DNA of 64,000 nt. It comes from Trematomus loennbergii. Lineage: Eukaryota; Chordata; Actinopteri; Perciformes; Nototheniidae. The first letter of the stretch is position 1; each line of letters starts with the position of its first letter. Location: assembly GCA_012861695.1 (NCBI GenBank), contig JAAOOA010000056.1:10925207-10989206 (forward strand), written 5' to 3'. The notes under the pieces were generated by a model that did not search any database, was not told the origin of the DNA, and was given only the letters and a program-made list of their open reading frames with translations. Below, piece after piece: positions 14,201 to 28,329 of the stretch. The position numbers and the translations under genes are program-made.

Positions 14201-15155
14201 ATAATCCAGAAGTAGCGTAAATGTTTGTATGATGCAATGCAGTTAAAGGCAACCGGCAAGTCTCCAGAGCTACCTTTAGGCTTTAGTTGAACTTGCTTCC
14301 TCATTTCCTAGACTAGAGCTTGGGCTTTAATGGCACATGAGGGAAAGTATTGTTTTACAGAGGTACCATTAGCCATTTGTTCGTGCCCTGTGAGGAGTGA
14401 TTATGTGTGAGGATTTGATAATGAAAAGTCCCTCCTGCAGGTATTGTACATTGTGCATAAACAGATTCATCAACCACATCAATGTTCATACACCGTAAAA
14501 AAAGTAATAGACGGGCAGCGTCACAGCCAAACAATCACTGTCCTGCTGGGTTTACCTTTTACAAATATTCTAAAATAGCAATAGGAGAGTGTCAGAGGTC
14601 TACAAATTCAACTGCCAATCTCAAGTTAACCATAATATAGGCAACTTCCTGACACTACCCGTGAATTAATGATTGCACAGTTAAAGGGATTAGACTGTCG
14701 GTGTATATATAATTGTATTCACTGTGAGAAACCTTTATCCATAAACCCTGCAGCTTGCTCTGACATCTTCTTTGTGATAGGTGCATGTTTTGGTTGTGAA
14801 ATAAACGAGACAAGAGGAAAAATACAGCAAGCCGAGCTGTGAAGAGGGAAGAAACTGTGTGTGTGTGTGTCCACACTCACTTCCTCAGTTTTCTTGGTAA
14901 TTACTGTTGACCTGAAAGATGATTGCTGCTACAGCTGTACTCCCCCTCTCTCTCGCCTGCTCACTCACAGTTAGTTTTCTGTCTGCCTGCCTCATTCTCA
15001 CTTTCTGTCTCTGTATCCGCACACTGAATCCTCATTTAACTTAGTGTTAAATTCATCCTCACACCTAAACTTCCCATTACCTATTGCACCATTGGATTTA
15101 CTTGACAGAGAAATGCGATGAGTATATGTCTGTTTCTCTCCATCTAATTCTATAT

Positions 15156-15392
15156 ACTTCTTCTTTTTGAAAATGAATCCTGCCTTGATAAACCAATTAC
15201 GTACTGAACTTTCAGAAAAAAACAACAACAATTTATCCAGTTAAATGTATTATGTAAAATCTTGATATCTCACAAGACGGTCCAAATTACTGTGCATTAA
15301 AATTCATATCAGGTGCTACTTTTACTACGCAAACACCAGAGAAATGCACACTCTGCTATGCATATGAGCAATTGTGTGTGTGTGTTTTCCTG
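15156..15392 (+). repeat. Direct segmental duplicate, copy 1
   Basis: About 235 bp from acttcttctttttgaaaatg to gagcaattgtgtgtgtgtg recurs at 17826-18061 with only about six differences (roughly 97% identity). Both copies run into a long GT tract on their right. Sequence to the left of each copy is unrelated. Confidence 0.9.
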
Positions 15393-15408
15393 CGTGTGTC
15401 CGTGTGTG

Positions 15409-15497
<89 letters not shown>

Positions 15498-15656
15498 CGT
15501 GTGTTCCTGTGTGTGCGTGTGTGTGTGTGTGTGTGTGCGTGTGTGTGTGTGTGTTCCTGTGTGTGTGTGTGTGTGTGTTTTCCTGTGTGTGTCCGTGTGT
15601 GTGTGTGTGTGTGTGCGTGTGTGTGTGTGTGTTCCTGTGTGTGTGTGTGTGTGTGT

Positions 15657-15700
<44 letters not shown>

Positions 15701-15703
15701 GTG
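15373..15703. repeat. Compound (GT)n array with TTCCTG and GCGTG interruptions
   Basis: 331 bp of GT runs broken by repeated ttcctgtgtg and tgcgtgtg strings, suggesting higher-order duplication within the array. Confidence 0.95.
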
Positions 15704-15769
15704 TACAATAACAGTTCCAGAGGACCAAGGTCACTATGCTAATTAGAGAGATGGTACCACTGCAGTGAC

Positions 15770-16600
15770 ACTTCACACCTCTCTCCCTTTCTTCCTCTCC
15801 CCTCCACGTTGTCCTTGGACCCTCCCGACATTCTTTCCCTTCTCTGTCTTTCTTTTTTCATACCTCCTCTTATTCCCTCGTTCTTTGGCCTAGTTTGTTC
15901 TCTTCATCTACCCTCCTCCCCTTTCACCAACCTCCTCACCCTTTCTCCTCTTTTTCTGTTGTCCCACTCCCTCCTCCCTTGTTTGTCTGCAGCAGGTGCT
16001 GCAATGCCTCCTCCAGAGTCATTAGTTACAGGGTTGAGTGAGGACAGATAGTGAAGGATAGCGAGAGAAAGAGGGGGGAGTGTGGTGTGGGTTGATAGAG
16101 GAAGGTTTGATGAAAGAGAGGACGCACGCAAACATAAAGTAAACTTTGTTGCATGTCATTTATCAACGCTGATTAAACCCTTCGGTCAGTCCAGTTGTGT
16201 GCTTTCCTTCTCCTTGCGTGTGTGTGTGATGGGAGCAGATGCCTGATGTTCCGCCTGCATCTGCCTATTCTGTGTGCGTGTGTGTGTGTGTGACAGCTGC
16301 GGGTTAGTGATGGGAAGAGGACGACAACAGAGCCGACTGACACATAAAAAGATGAGAGGAGACAAAAACACACAGACAGGAAGACGTTTGCACTCTCTCT
16401 TTCTCACCCTGCTTTCTGCTTGTCTATCACTCTCTGTCTCTTTCTTTCTTCAAACTGTGCGCCTCTTTTTTTTCACCTCTTCTTTTCCTACACCCATCTT
16501 TCACCCTGCTTGTTCAAATGTGTGTGCTTTTTTCTTATGTTTTTTCTGTTTCTACATTCTTTGTCCTGCCTTTCTAAGCCAGATATAATACAGTATGCTT
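15770..16600. repeat. C/T-rich low-complexity regions with short TG stretches
   Basis: 15770-16000 and 16380-16600 are strongly C/T-rich, separated by purine-rich and TG-rich patches. Open frames here are compositional. Confidence 0.65.
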
Positions 16601-17698
16601 TTAGAAGCCAGTAAATATAATGTGGAATGTGTGGCGCTCTGCTTTCTAAAGCATGTGTTACAGAGTATTATTTGAAATGGTAAGACCTAGAGTTATTGTG
16701 CTGCTGTGATGTTTCTTCTGCTTACGGTGTGATGTGAATTTAAAACCTTTAGTTTTACCTACTGAAACATATGCCTTACAAGGATACAAAAGCTTGTTGT
16801 TATGCAGTGATAGAAAATAAGTTTAGCATGCAAGCTTGTCAGAATATTAAATACTAAAACTGTTTTTGAGTAAGAAGTAAAAAAGTGTTATGATACTGCA
16901 GCTGTGGTCATTATGTTTTTAGATTTTCAGAAAGAGTTGAATCAATTATCGGAAATGTTTATTGAAACAGCCAACGTTGCTTGGACATGTGGTTTCAACT
17001 TCTGTGGTGTTCTTCTCACTGGAGAATGACAAAACTGTATAGCCATAGTGAACAAGTGTGATGCAAGAAGTATTTTTCACTTTTTCAAATTGGATCATCA
17101 CCAGTTCTAGCAGTCCCTTCAAATCATTCAACATTTAGCAGAACCCAAATGACTTATGTATGCCACTCAGAGTGAGCTAACAAGAAACAAAGGAAATATA
17201 GTTAGCCTAGCTTGCTAAACATAAGCATATTCCCCAAGAAATGTGTTTTCTGTACTTTAAACGCAGCTGAACATTATTACAAAAGTATGATATTGCGTAA
17301 CTAGACAAAAATGTATTGGGCAAGAATTGGGAATTTGTCATCTTTTTATGCAGGACATACATCCATCTACTTACAATATCAAAGGAAACTATCACAAAAT
17401 AATTATTCTAAATTATAGAAAAATCATACAACATACAGAAATGTGTGTATGCAACGATCGGCCATAGTTAAAGTCCATAGGAAATGTTCCCTTACAACAG
17501 TATTTAAATTAGTCAAGGATGCACGTTCTTTTAAATATATTTAAAACTTTTCCTCCCTTATGTGCTCCATCCTTGTGTCTTGTTCAAGGCATGGTTGACA
17601 TTGTAAAATATAGATAATGAATCATGTTGGGTTGGAGTAGAGGACAGTGTTGCCAAGGACGTGTGTGTGTGTGTATTCACAGCACCTCCGTAAAGGCT

Positions 17699-17804
<106 letters not shown>

Positions 17805-17825
17805 GGTGTGTTTTGTGAGGGCCAG

Positions 17826-18249
<424 letters not shown>

Positions 18250-21200
18250 ACTTGCTGTACCCCTCTGTGTGTTTTTGTGAGGGCCAGACCACCTCTGGTC
18301 CAACAAAAGCAGAAGGAGGCCAATGAGCGGAAGGAGGAAAGAAAAGGCAGGAGAAGAGAGCAGAGGGAGGGAGCCTAGTGAGTGAAACCCAATCGGATTA
18401 AATGTAATCTGGCCTGAATGTGCACAACCATCAGCTGCTCTCAAATCTTATTAACCCTGCATTACCAGCCCTGGATTGTGTGTGCGTGTCTGCGAGTGCA
18501 TGTGTCTTTTTATGTTAGTGTGTCTGGAGGAGGGAGAGAGATGGAGGAGTTAAGTGGATGAGTGAGAAAAGAAAAGGAATAGATGGGAGGAAGAGAGAGT
18601 GAGAGATAGGGAGATGGAGAAGAAAATGAAGATGAATATGGGTTTTTAGGTGATTAATGTGCCTCCCTGGCATTGCTAATGAAAACAAATATTTCTCATA
18701 ATAACAGTAATCACGATAATTTCTGGTGACACTTCTGTATTTTGCTGAATTAACTGCCGTATTATACCATCAAAAGGGATTGCATGTGGACTCAAATCAG
18801 GCTGCAGCAACCATTTTAAATTGTAGTAATTAGCTAATATACTTAACAGGGCTGACAAAACAGTGTAAACAAAGAGTACAGACTCAAGAGCATTTAGTCT
18901 TGAGTTTCTGGCGACCAGTTGGCTTTTAAAAACACATTTTATATTCTAAAACAATCTGTCTGATTCCATTTCTGCTAAGTAAAATGATCACTGTGCATTT
19001 CATGAGGAGACACAACATAGTTTCAGTATTATAAGTCATTTGATAGGGCGAGCGTTTTTTAGACTGCTCTCATTAGGGGCCTGTGTTATAGCTAAAAGTT
19101 ATCAGCTAATATTTGTAACTTTCTCTACATCAAAAACAGCCTGCTTGGACTCTTCAACAATTGCAGCATGAGGCAAGTATTATTTGTAAAGTTTAACTCT
19201 GTTAAGCCATTTAAAATTGAAATCATTTGATATTATACTAAAGTTTCTCTCTCTCTCCCTATACCATCTGTTTTCCTCTTTGCTATCATTGTTGTCTGAA
19301 TGAATATGTTGTGTCATCCTGCCTGGAGTGGCATAGCTATCGTGATATTCAGCCAAAAGCTGTCTCATGAATACTTTATGCAGTGTGTTCATTAAATATG
19401 AAAATGTTATTATTGTAAGCAGGTGTTGTGCTTCTGAGGTGTATTTGCCAATGAAAACAGAGGTTGACAAACTAAAGGCAGTCCCACTGTCAGATACTGT
19501 TCAGGAGATCATTGTGATTCATGTAATCCTTTTTTTATGCTTTCTGTAGCTTAACAGCATCTTCTTTTCTTACTGTGTTGAATTTTCCTATGGATAACTT
19601 AACTGAAACCAATTCTTCTTTATTTGGATTAAGTTTGAGTCTTTTTTTCTTATTCCTCTTCTGTTTAAATCACTCAAGATTTTATGGTTTAAGCTTTAAA
19701 TGTTTAAATGAATCATATCCTGTGTACCAAAGCATGTTTCTGAAAAAGTCACCATCTACAATATGCTATTAGGGAAACCTGCAACCTCTATCATAGGTCA
19801 TATATTGTGACTCCTTCGACCAATTAGTTGCAGTCTTTAAGGTACTAATGTACATAATGAATATGCCGGAAATGTGGCAGTACCCTGCATCACAGTACTA
19901 CAACAGAGCAAACTGGAAACTTGGTGGTGGTTAAGTGGTTATGGCTGCACTTGTGTCCCAGAACTGGATTTTTTGAAGGAGACAAAAGCTATGCAAACTT
20001 AATGTTTTAGACTCTAATGGATTTTTCTTATTAATGGGTCCCAACCATAGACTGTATAAAGGTCCCAACCCACAGAATAAATATTACAGCAGTACAATAG
20101 CATCTGGGCTTGGATGTCATGACATGAGGTCATGGACAAAATTAAACACGCAAATACTTCAGAGTCAACACAGTTAATTAAAAGCCAAAATATTATGTGT
20201 TTGTACAGCGACTCAGAGTTGATTTTTCAGCTTTAATTAAATCAAATCAAATACATCTACAAATTAATCTCTCCCGTCTGCTGAATGGATCTGCTTTCAG
20301 AAACAACTAAGAGTGTGGTATGTATTTAAACTTGTCTTAACACCTGCAGAAATACACGCTGATGTGACGGTTTCCAAAACAAAAGCTGTATCTTGGGAAG
20401 TGAATACAAGTTGCATTGTGTCATATTTCAAGAATATGAAAACAATAGTCTTAACAATAACATCAAACAATCAGCCTGGTCTCTCAAAATGTAGACAGTA
20501 CAATATTTCATGGGAAACATATCCTTAAACTTATAACAGACATGTTTCTTATTAAAGTCTGTGTGTAAGTTTGCATAGGGATGAGAACGGGGTGGAAGGG
20601 TGGGAGCGGTAATCACAGGAGTTTCACCCAGGAGACCCCAGGGGAGGCAAAAAGTAAACGTAGACCAATTTACATATATACCTTACCTATAAGTAATAAC
20701 TTACTTTGCGTAACAAATGTTCTTATTTGAACTAAACCATCTTTTGCTAAACAAAATCAAGTTGTTATGTTTGAATTCAGAACAATACACATAAAACTAT
20801 AATCCTAATCTGGGACGAAAATACCTTAAATAATAAATAAATATTTATTGGGACCATCATTTTTGCAAAGGGTTTTATTTTGAGTTTATAGAGGGCCGCA
20901 TTGTATTAAAGTTAGATGTATTTTAGCCTGCGATTGCCTCATTCAGGATTGAAAGGTTCAGATTCAGTATCTCCCAGGCATTACCCTGGAGAAGATGGAA
21001 AACAAAGAGGAATGAGGGAAATATTGCAATGAACAGAGTAGGCAGCTGGAGAGTGGGGGTGGTGCTTGGTTTGATGGAGCTGGGCTGAGAACAGCTCTAT
21101 AAGGACGGAGATAACTGGAAAACACTATAAAACGCCTCCCCTCACATTCTTTCCCTCTGTGGAATAAGCCTTTGAGTGGGCTGCTGGAGCGAGGGGGGGT

Positions 21201-22204
21201 GCATACAGAGATTGATGCAGGGCTGGTGTGGGAAGCCCGAACTGTAGTGAGGGAGGGGTGGAGAGAGATGGAGTGAATATGGAGTGGGCAGCTTGAACTC
21301 TAAGAGGAACTACTGCAGAGTGATCAAGGAGAAAGAGGAAGTACAGGAAGGACATGAAGGACCAGAAGAAAAGGAGAAGGGTTTGAGAAAGAAAATGGTG
21401 TGGGCAACATATGAATGAAGTATATTCATGGAACAGGCTGACTCAAATGCCCCTTTTTTATGGGGACACTATTAAGTCTATTTTCTGATTGGCTGCTCGC
21501 TCCTCACATCTCTCATTGTTATTGGTGGCCAGGCATGTTTGTTGTTTATCATTGGGCAGACAGCGGAATCGGCTAGATTCACAATCCGATGGCATAATTC
21601 AGCCATCGATCAAACTTGTGGACAGCAGTAGCTAAACTGCTCCACCAGACAGCGAGGGAGAGAGAGAGCTTTCAGAGTAGAATATCACAAATCAAATGCT
21701 GTAACCTTTTAGTACGTCTGCACATGCCCACTGCAACCCAATGAGGCTTTTTCTCTTGCTATGCCGATCAGCCTGTCTACTCCACCTCTTCACTTGTCTT
21801 TCTTTTTTCTTTATTCTCTTCTGTCTTTCATTTTCTTTCAATCACACATCCACATTGCATTCAAAAGTTTCTTCGCTGAGTTCCTCAGGGTCAGTTTTCT
21901 TTTGTCGATCTAAACAGAGATGCGCTCAGAATCATGATGATGGTTGTTAAGTGAGACACCAGCTGGTCCTTTTAAAATGTACTCTGATGAGATATTTGCA
22001 TGCATGTGTATGTCTCTGCAGCACAAGGGAGCTGTTTTGTAGCTTGAATTCAAGCTAAAACTGAGGCTTTCTATTTCAGCGGTAAGGATTTGTGGTTCCA
22101 GGGTGAGATAGGTCAAAATAAGTTACTGTTATTCCACCAATATTAAAAGCACATGCACCATTTTCTAAAAACAACAACTATCAAGCGAACATTTGTTTTC
22201 AGCG

Positions 22205-22480
22205 CTAGATTAAAGGTAGGGTAGGTAAATTTGAGAAACTGATCACTGTCACGGATTATACCGAAAAACTGAAACTATTTGATATTTATATTCCTAAAGC
22301 TAGAAGTTTATATTGTAACATCTTGCTCCTGTAGAAAGTGATAGCTGTGTTAAACCATACATTTTTAAAGCTATAAATCAGCATTAACATTTCTAAATTG
22401 TGATTGATCGTTTTTGGATCTGTCACACGTCCCTTATTCCACAAAGAATTGGAGAAATAGCGTCCATTCTAATAAATCTA
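22205..22480. repeat. Possible interspersed fish repeat (taaaggtagggtaggta)
   Basis: The opening ttaaaggtagggtaggtaaa and gagaaactgatc recall a repeat seen in many fish sequences. No terminal repeat or coding sequence is visible and the boundaries are guesses. Confidence 0.25.
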
Positions 22481-23517
22481 ATGAATTCAATTATTGCATT
22501 GCAGAATAATGTACTTGATCACTGAATGATTGCACTGAGCCCTTACAGTAAATGTACAACGTGAGCATTTAAACTAAATGATTATTTAAAATATTGCCCA
22601 TAGTCAATATCTTACAGATGTTTCACAAAAACAAATCTCTGTGACAGTAGAAGACTGATCTGTAATCAATTGTTTCACTAATGCAATTGGAAAAAACAAC
22701 AACAACCATGATCATACACAAGCTGAGATATCTAATAATGTATTTGACTGTGGATATATAAGATAGATTACTGTATAATCAGTTCTGTAAATCAGCAGGT
22801 TGAGTCAATTAAGCATCAGACACTGGTTGAAAAGTCAGGGACATAATATGTGTTGTCTTGATAATGATGCAAATTCTGTACATTATTACAAATGATGTTG
22901 CTTTTAGCTTCTTGCTGCAGCTTACACTGAAAATAAGGTAAAGGCTTGAATGATCCAATTGAAAGCCACTGGCAGTCCTTTTTCAGGAACATCCACATCC
23001 TGGCTAGAGGACAAATCGGACATTAGCAGCCACGGTCCAGCAAGTGGATAAATGTAGAGGGGCTTGGATCTGTGATGCATGCTATTATAGTCAATCATAT
23101 GCTGCTCATATTCTCTTTGTGTGTGAGAGAAGGTGCGAGCGGGCTAGTTAGTGATAAGGTAATTATTATTGGTTGACTAGTTAGTGATGGGTGCTCGGTT
23201 ATCTGTATAAAATGTGGGGTTATGGCCCTGCTGGGCACCCAAACACAGCACAGGCCGGTTTGTGGTGGTGCTCACATGACGGAGCTTAAGCCTCTTTCTC
23301 GGGAGGCGGTAAAGCTGCTCAATTTGGCCTGGAAGGGTTTAAGAACCCTTGTTGGAGCCTAATGGCTTTGTAAGAGGGGAGGATGGGGATTTTACAGGTA
23401 AAATGAAGAGATGAATGTGAGTGTGCTGTCATGAGGTGTCCTTGGTGGAGGATATGATGGTAATTAGGCTGCTGTTTTCTCAATGGTGTTCCAGCAATGA
23501 GCCTACTTAACCTCTCA

Positions 23518-23690
<173 letters not shown>

Positions 23691-24009
23691 TGTGTGTGAC
23701 TGCATGTGTGTGGGGGGTCTGTTTGAGCACACACCAAAGATGAAATAGTTAGAAGTGGAAGTCTGCGCATGTATCTTTGCCTGACTGTGTGTTTGTGTGT
23801 GTTGTGTGTGTGTGTGTGTGTATATGTATGTGTGTGTGTGTGGCTGCCCTTTAGTATGTGCTGACTCAGGCTGGTTTTCCCTTTCTAAAAGTAAGTAACC
23901 TTGGTCTGCCAAGCTGTCAACTGGCCCCTCTGTGCCCTCGTCCCAACATCTAAAGATGCAGAGAAAATCTCTGCTCTCACATCTGAGCAGCACAGCAACA
24001 CACACAATA

Positions 24010-24011
<2 letters not shown>

Positions 24012-24063
<52 letters not shown>
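24012..24063. repeat. (AC)n microsatellite
   Basis: Pure AC run of about 26 units, in inverse orientation to the GT tract about 320 bp to its left. Confidence 0.96.
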
Positions 24064-24065
<2 letters not shown>

Positions 24066-26094
24066 TCAGAGAGACTGCATTCACTGCTAAGAACGTGTAT
24101 CTTCAAAAGCCACCTTCTGATGAAAACCTGGTACAGTTTAAATGCTTTTTTTTCCGCCAGCATATTAATTGAACTCCTTACATGTAGCTACATGATGCTT
24201 TGAATGCATCGTCTGAAGCACAGATGCTATTCTTCAACCAGAGGGCTAAGGTTCAAACTCACACACTTGAGAAAGATAAGCCTTTGCTGAATTTAAATCG
24301 TGAAGCAGTGGCCACATTCCGCGTTTTTTTGTAACAAACACCCAATGGAAAAACGACATCTCAATGAGAGAGCCCAAATATTAAGTTTGAATCCAGTGCC
24401 AATGGTTTTGAAAGCAAAGTAAGTTGCTCTAAACCAAGTCTATCTATCAGTTTCTCCCCACTTGTTTTGCTCTTCTCTCACACACATCCTTCTCTCTCCA
24501 TCTCCCAAGCCATTTCCCTAGAGGTTAATCCCTCCGGTTTCAAATAGAGATAACCATGGCAACAGGCCACGGCTTTGGAGCCTCGGGTCTGCGGGACAAA
24601 GGCATTGATCGGATGAAATATTGTCAGGTGTAAGCCACATAACACACAACATGCACACGTGTGCACACTAGCGTGGAGCCAGAGAATTCACAGACCCTGC
24701 CTTCGCTGCTCAATCACCCATATTACACTGTGTGAAAATCAGCCAAGGATACTGTACATGTAGCTGCTTGTTGGTAAATCGATACATTGCTAAATCCTAC
24801 TAATCCCTGGAACAGGTTGTGTATAGAATGATGAAAAAAGACACAGGAAGCACCTGAACGATGGTGTTAAAGGTAAATAACACTTTCGTAGCAACTAAGA
24901 ATGAAAAAATGTAGATGCATTTGGAGCCTTGTTTCTCCTAGTTTATGAAATGTGCACAGGGGAATAACATACTACTTTTATTTTTGCTTGCCCTGAGGTC
25001 ACACTTGATATTTACAACACACAAATTCATTCACACATACTCGCCCACATACACATACTTGACCTTGATGGCTGGGTTGCAACGTGACAGATGTAGTGAG
25101 AACAGCAGAGTTGATGAAAAGGGTCTTTTATGGAAGTGTAAGCCAGTATTCCTCTCCTCCAGGACTTTATAGCCGAGGCCAGCAGAAGGTGTGGGTGGAC
25201 ATGGACAGCTTAACTCCCCATAATACAGCAAGTCAACCAGCTTGTGTAACTTTTACGAGTGCTGCAAGTGTTATTTACCCTTGGATGATATGACGGTCTC
25301 ATTTCTTTGACTTTTAGTGCCATGCAATTAAGGTGAAAATAAGGTTAAAGCAATAGCCTAAAGCACCTCATTTACACTCTAGCAATGACTGAGTGTTTGC
25401 TTTCTTTTGAGATGAATTGTTTTCAACAGAAGTTCACATTTGGAATGAATATTTCTGCAGTTACCACCAAGACTGGGATCACATTTCTCCTCTTCTTTTA
25501 ATGTACTTTTCCTTACAAATTGTAGAACAGCATTTTCCATCTCGTGTCAACATGAGGGCTGGTAACATGAAGCAATAGGAACACCAACTTTTCTCAGAAT
25601 CACCTTTCTTCCCGCTGAGCCAATGTGAATCTTCTGTCTGAGCCAGCGCTTTATGTTTTAATCACTGCAGTGCCGAGAGCACAAACTCACTCCTCCCCTG
25701 CACTTTGCGAGAACTTTTTTTAATTTTGCAGTTTCCCTTAATTTGTTTTCTCTCTGGCTGTGGCTCTTAACCTCATTTCCCAATAATTTGTCTGAGGACA
25801 AGCCACATGCCATTAGCAGGAGAAAAAAAAGCCAGAAACAGAAAGGAAAAAACCCTGCATTCAATAAGTCTTTCTAAAAAACGTTCTTTATTAATTTTCT
25901 CTTTCCTTATCCAACAAAGTGCTTCCTCAATGATAATCCAGCAATCCAGCAAGCCTTCTGGTTTATTGCATTTTTCTAATGAAATGCTCTGATACAGACA
26001 GGCAATCAAGGAGCAATTCGGTGAAAGGAGAAGAGAGAGAGGGAAAATGGAGGAGGTAGTATGTAAGTCATTTTGGAGCACAGCTAGCTTTAAT

Positions 26095-26180
26095 CTGTTA
26101 GAGTAGGTAGTGCAGGGTGACAGTAAAGGCTGCAGACCGAGCAACTAGGAGACCAGGGTTTGAGTTTCGCTCTTGACCAC
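26095..26180 (+). repeat. Possible tRNA-derived SINE or tRNA-like remnant
   Basis: The string ggtttgagttt (26157-26167) resembles a Pol III B box (GGTTCGANTCC) with three C-to-T changes, and ggtagtgcagggtg about 50 bases upstream could be a decayed A box. Preceding text gcaactaggagaccagg is similar to remembered fish SINE heads. It does not fold as a normal tRNA by eye and lacks a clear tail. Confidence 0.3.
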
Positions 26181-28329
26181 GTTCTCATCCTCTCTCAAAC
26201 AGTCTCTCTTTACAAGACACTGTCCAGTAACGCAGAAATATCACTGCTGTGCAAAATTGTGACTTGAGCAAGAAGCTACAGACATAAAATTGAACAAACG
26301 GCTATCCAACACTGACTTAAATTAGTTATTGCACTCGCAGTTGACGTAATCAACTCGGGTAACAAAAAATAACAAATAATACATCTGAACCGGAAATATG
26401 AAAACATTCAGTATGCAATATTTCTGTTCAAACCTCCATTGACTATTTTAATTAATAGTTTGAAAGAAATGTAATGCCATTAGTAACTCATTGTTGCTAC
26501 TTTGCCATTATAGAGGCATCTTCCTTCTCTGACTACCTACACGTGGTGCTCCCCTGGGATCAGTTTTGGTGTACTTTTATTTTATATTTGCTGCAAATGG
26601 GTCTCATAAAAGACACAGGTTTGTTTTGTATTTTCATGCTGATAATATTCTACTTTATATTGCCCTAAAACCTGTCAATCACTCGATGGTATACGCTATG
26701 GAAATGCAGTATGAAATGTTAGTATTTTTTAATATTTTTGAACATTGTGAACATCCCTATTTCTTTTTAAAGTATTCAGAAGTAATCCAGGCTTTTATCT
26801 CCACTTTTACTAACGTTATTTCAACTATCAACTAATTCCAAGAGCCAAGAAAACTTCATCAATTACATTGTCAAGATGCTGAAAGATGTCAGCTGCAGTA
26901 CACTGCATAATGTTTGCTGCAGTTACATTTGACGAAACAATCTTTCTGTTCTGTTTATCAGTCCCTTCCCTTCATCACATTCCTTCTCATCTATTTCATT
27001 TCCATTAATCCACACTTTCTTCCTCCACCCTTGCTCCTGCCTGGATTATCTTAAGCCAGTGTGACACCTCTGTTTATCCCTGTGATTTTATATATTTTAA
27101 ATGTCTATTTATATTGACGCTGCCCCACTCTCTCTGAAAAGCGTAAACAGGGTGTGTACCTGCAGAATCAGAGACAACCCCCTCCTTGATTCCAGGCTCC
27201 ATTAATCATTTAGAGCAAGGATTTCCCTGAAGCGGCTCTCTTTTCAGCAGCAGACAACATCAGGTTGACAAGGCCCCAAATAACACGCAGCACATTATCA
27301 GACATTGTTTCAAAATCTCTCTTTGCATTAACAATCAACTCTAGCCATGCTTTTTTGCTGTTGTTCCTTATTATGCACAGATTGGATCTGCGGAATGGGA
27401 TTTACTTTAATCTCGAGACACAGGGCGTCTGTGTTGTTGTTGAGTGTTTTATACTCTGTACAGCAATTCAATCCACCCCTTTTGGACTCTTAAATGTACA
27501 AGTTCTTGATCCCTTTATATTGAACTTTGTAAGGGTTTAGTAGACTTGACATGTGGATCCTTCATAGCTTTGAAATTAAATATGTTTTAAAAGAATCTCT
27601 AAATATAAATGATTAGAACTCCGGCTCAAGGTTATTTCCCTTTTATTTGAGTGATTCTTAAAAATCCATCAACCTAACCTTTTAAAGCCGCCACTTAAGG
27701 ATGTTAGTATTTTTCAAATGAGGAGAAACTTGGTTAGAAGTAAACAGACTTGAGTGAATGTGATGGTAAATGATGGCCTTTTGGAAAAATGCATGCATTA
27801 CACATACTTCTGTCAACAAACTCACACCTCTGGCAAGCAAGCGCATGCTGGCTCACACCACAAACACACACTCACACTTTTCTGAGTGGCAGGTGCATGA
27901 GAGATAAATACTTATGCATGAGAGATAAATATATTGAAGGTGCGTGTGTGTGTGCGTGCGTGCGTGCGTGCCTGTCTCCCAGATCATTCGTCTGCATTCC
28001 AGGTAATTAGACTGGCCAACAGCTGAGTCCCATTAGCCTTGATTACAGAATTCAGTACTATGGAGAGGAAAGAAAGAGAGCTAAGGGGTAAACAAGTATT
28101 TGTAAGGCATTATGACGTTTTTATGTAGGCATCTGTGTGTGTAATACTTATACATTGGTATATAGCAGTGCCTTTAGTCTTAAAAGTCTAAGTTTAGGAC
28201 CCATGTGTTTTGTATTTCAAAGCAATAAGCCAACTTTCTCAATTGGCTTCCCAGAGTGGCCGCTGAGACATTTTTAGTCAGCCAAAATTGTAACGTCAAA
28301 CCCCAAATGCATGATGTGCAAGGACACAT

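Noticed and set aside
20030..20075. ccatagactgtataaa as a repeat-family landmark (also ccatagactgt near 9440)
   Set aside because: Similar text is common in fish, but too short here to define an element.
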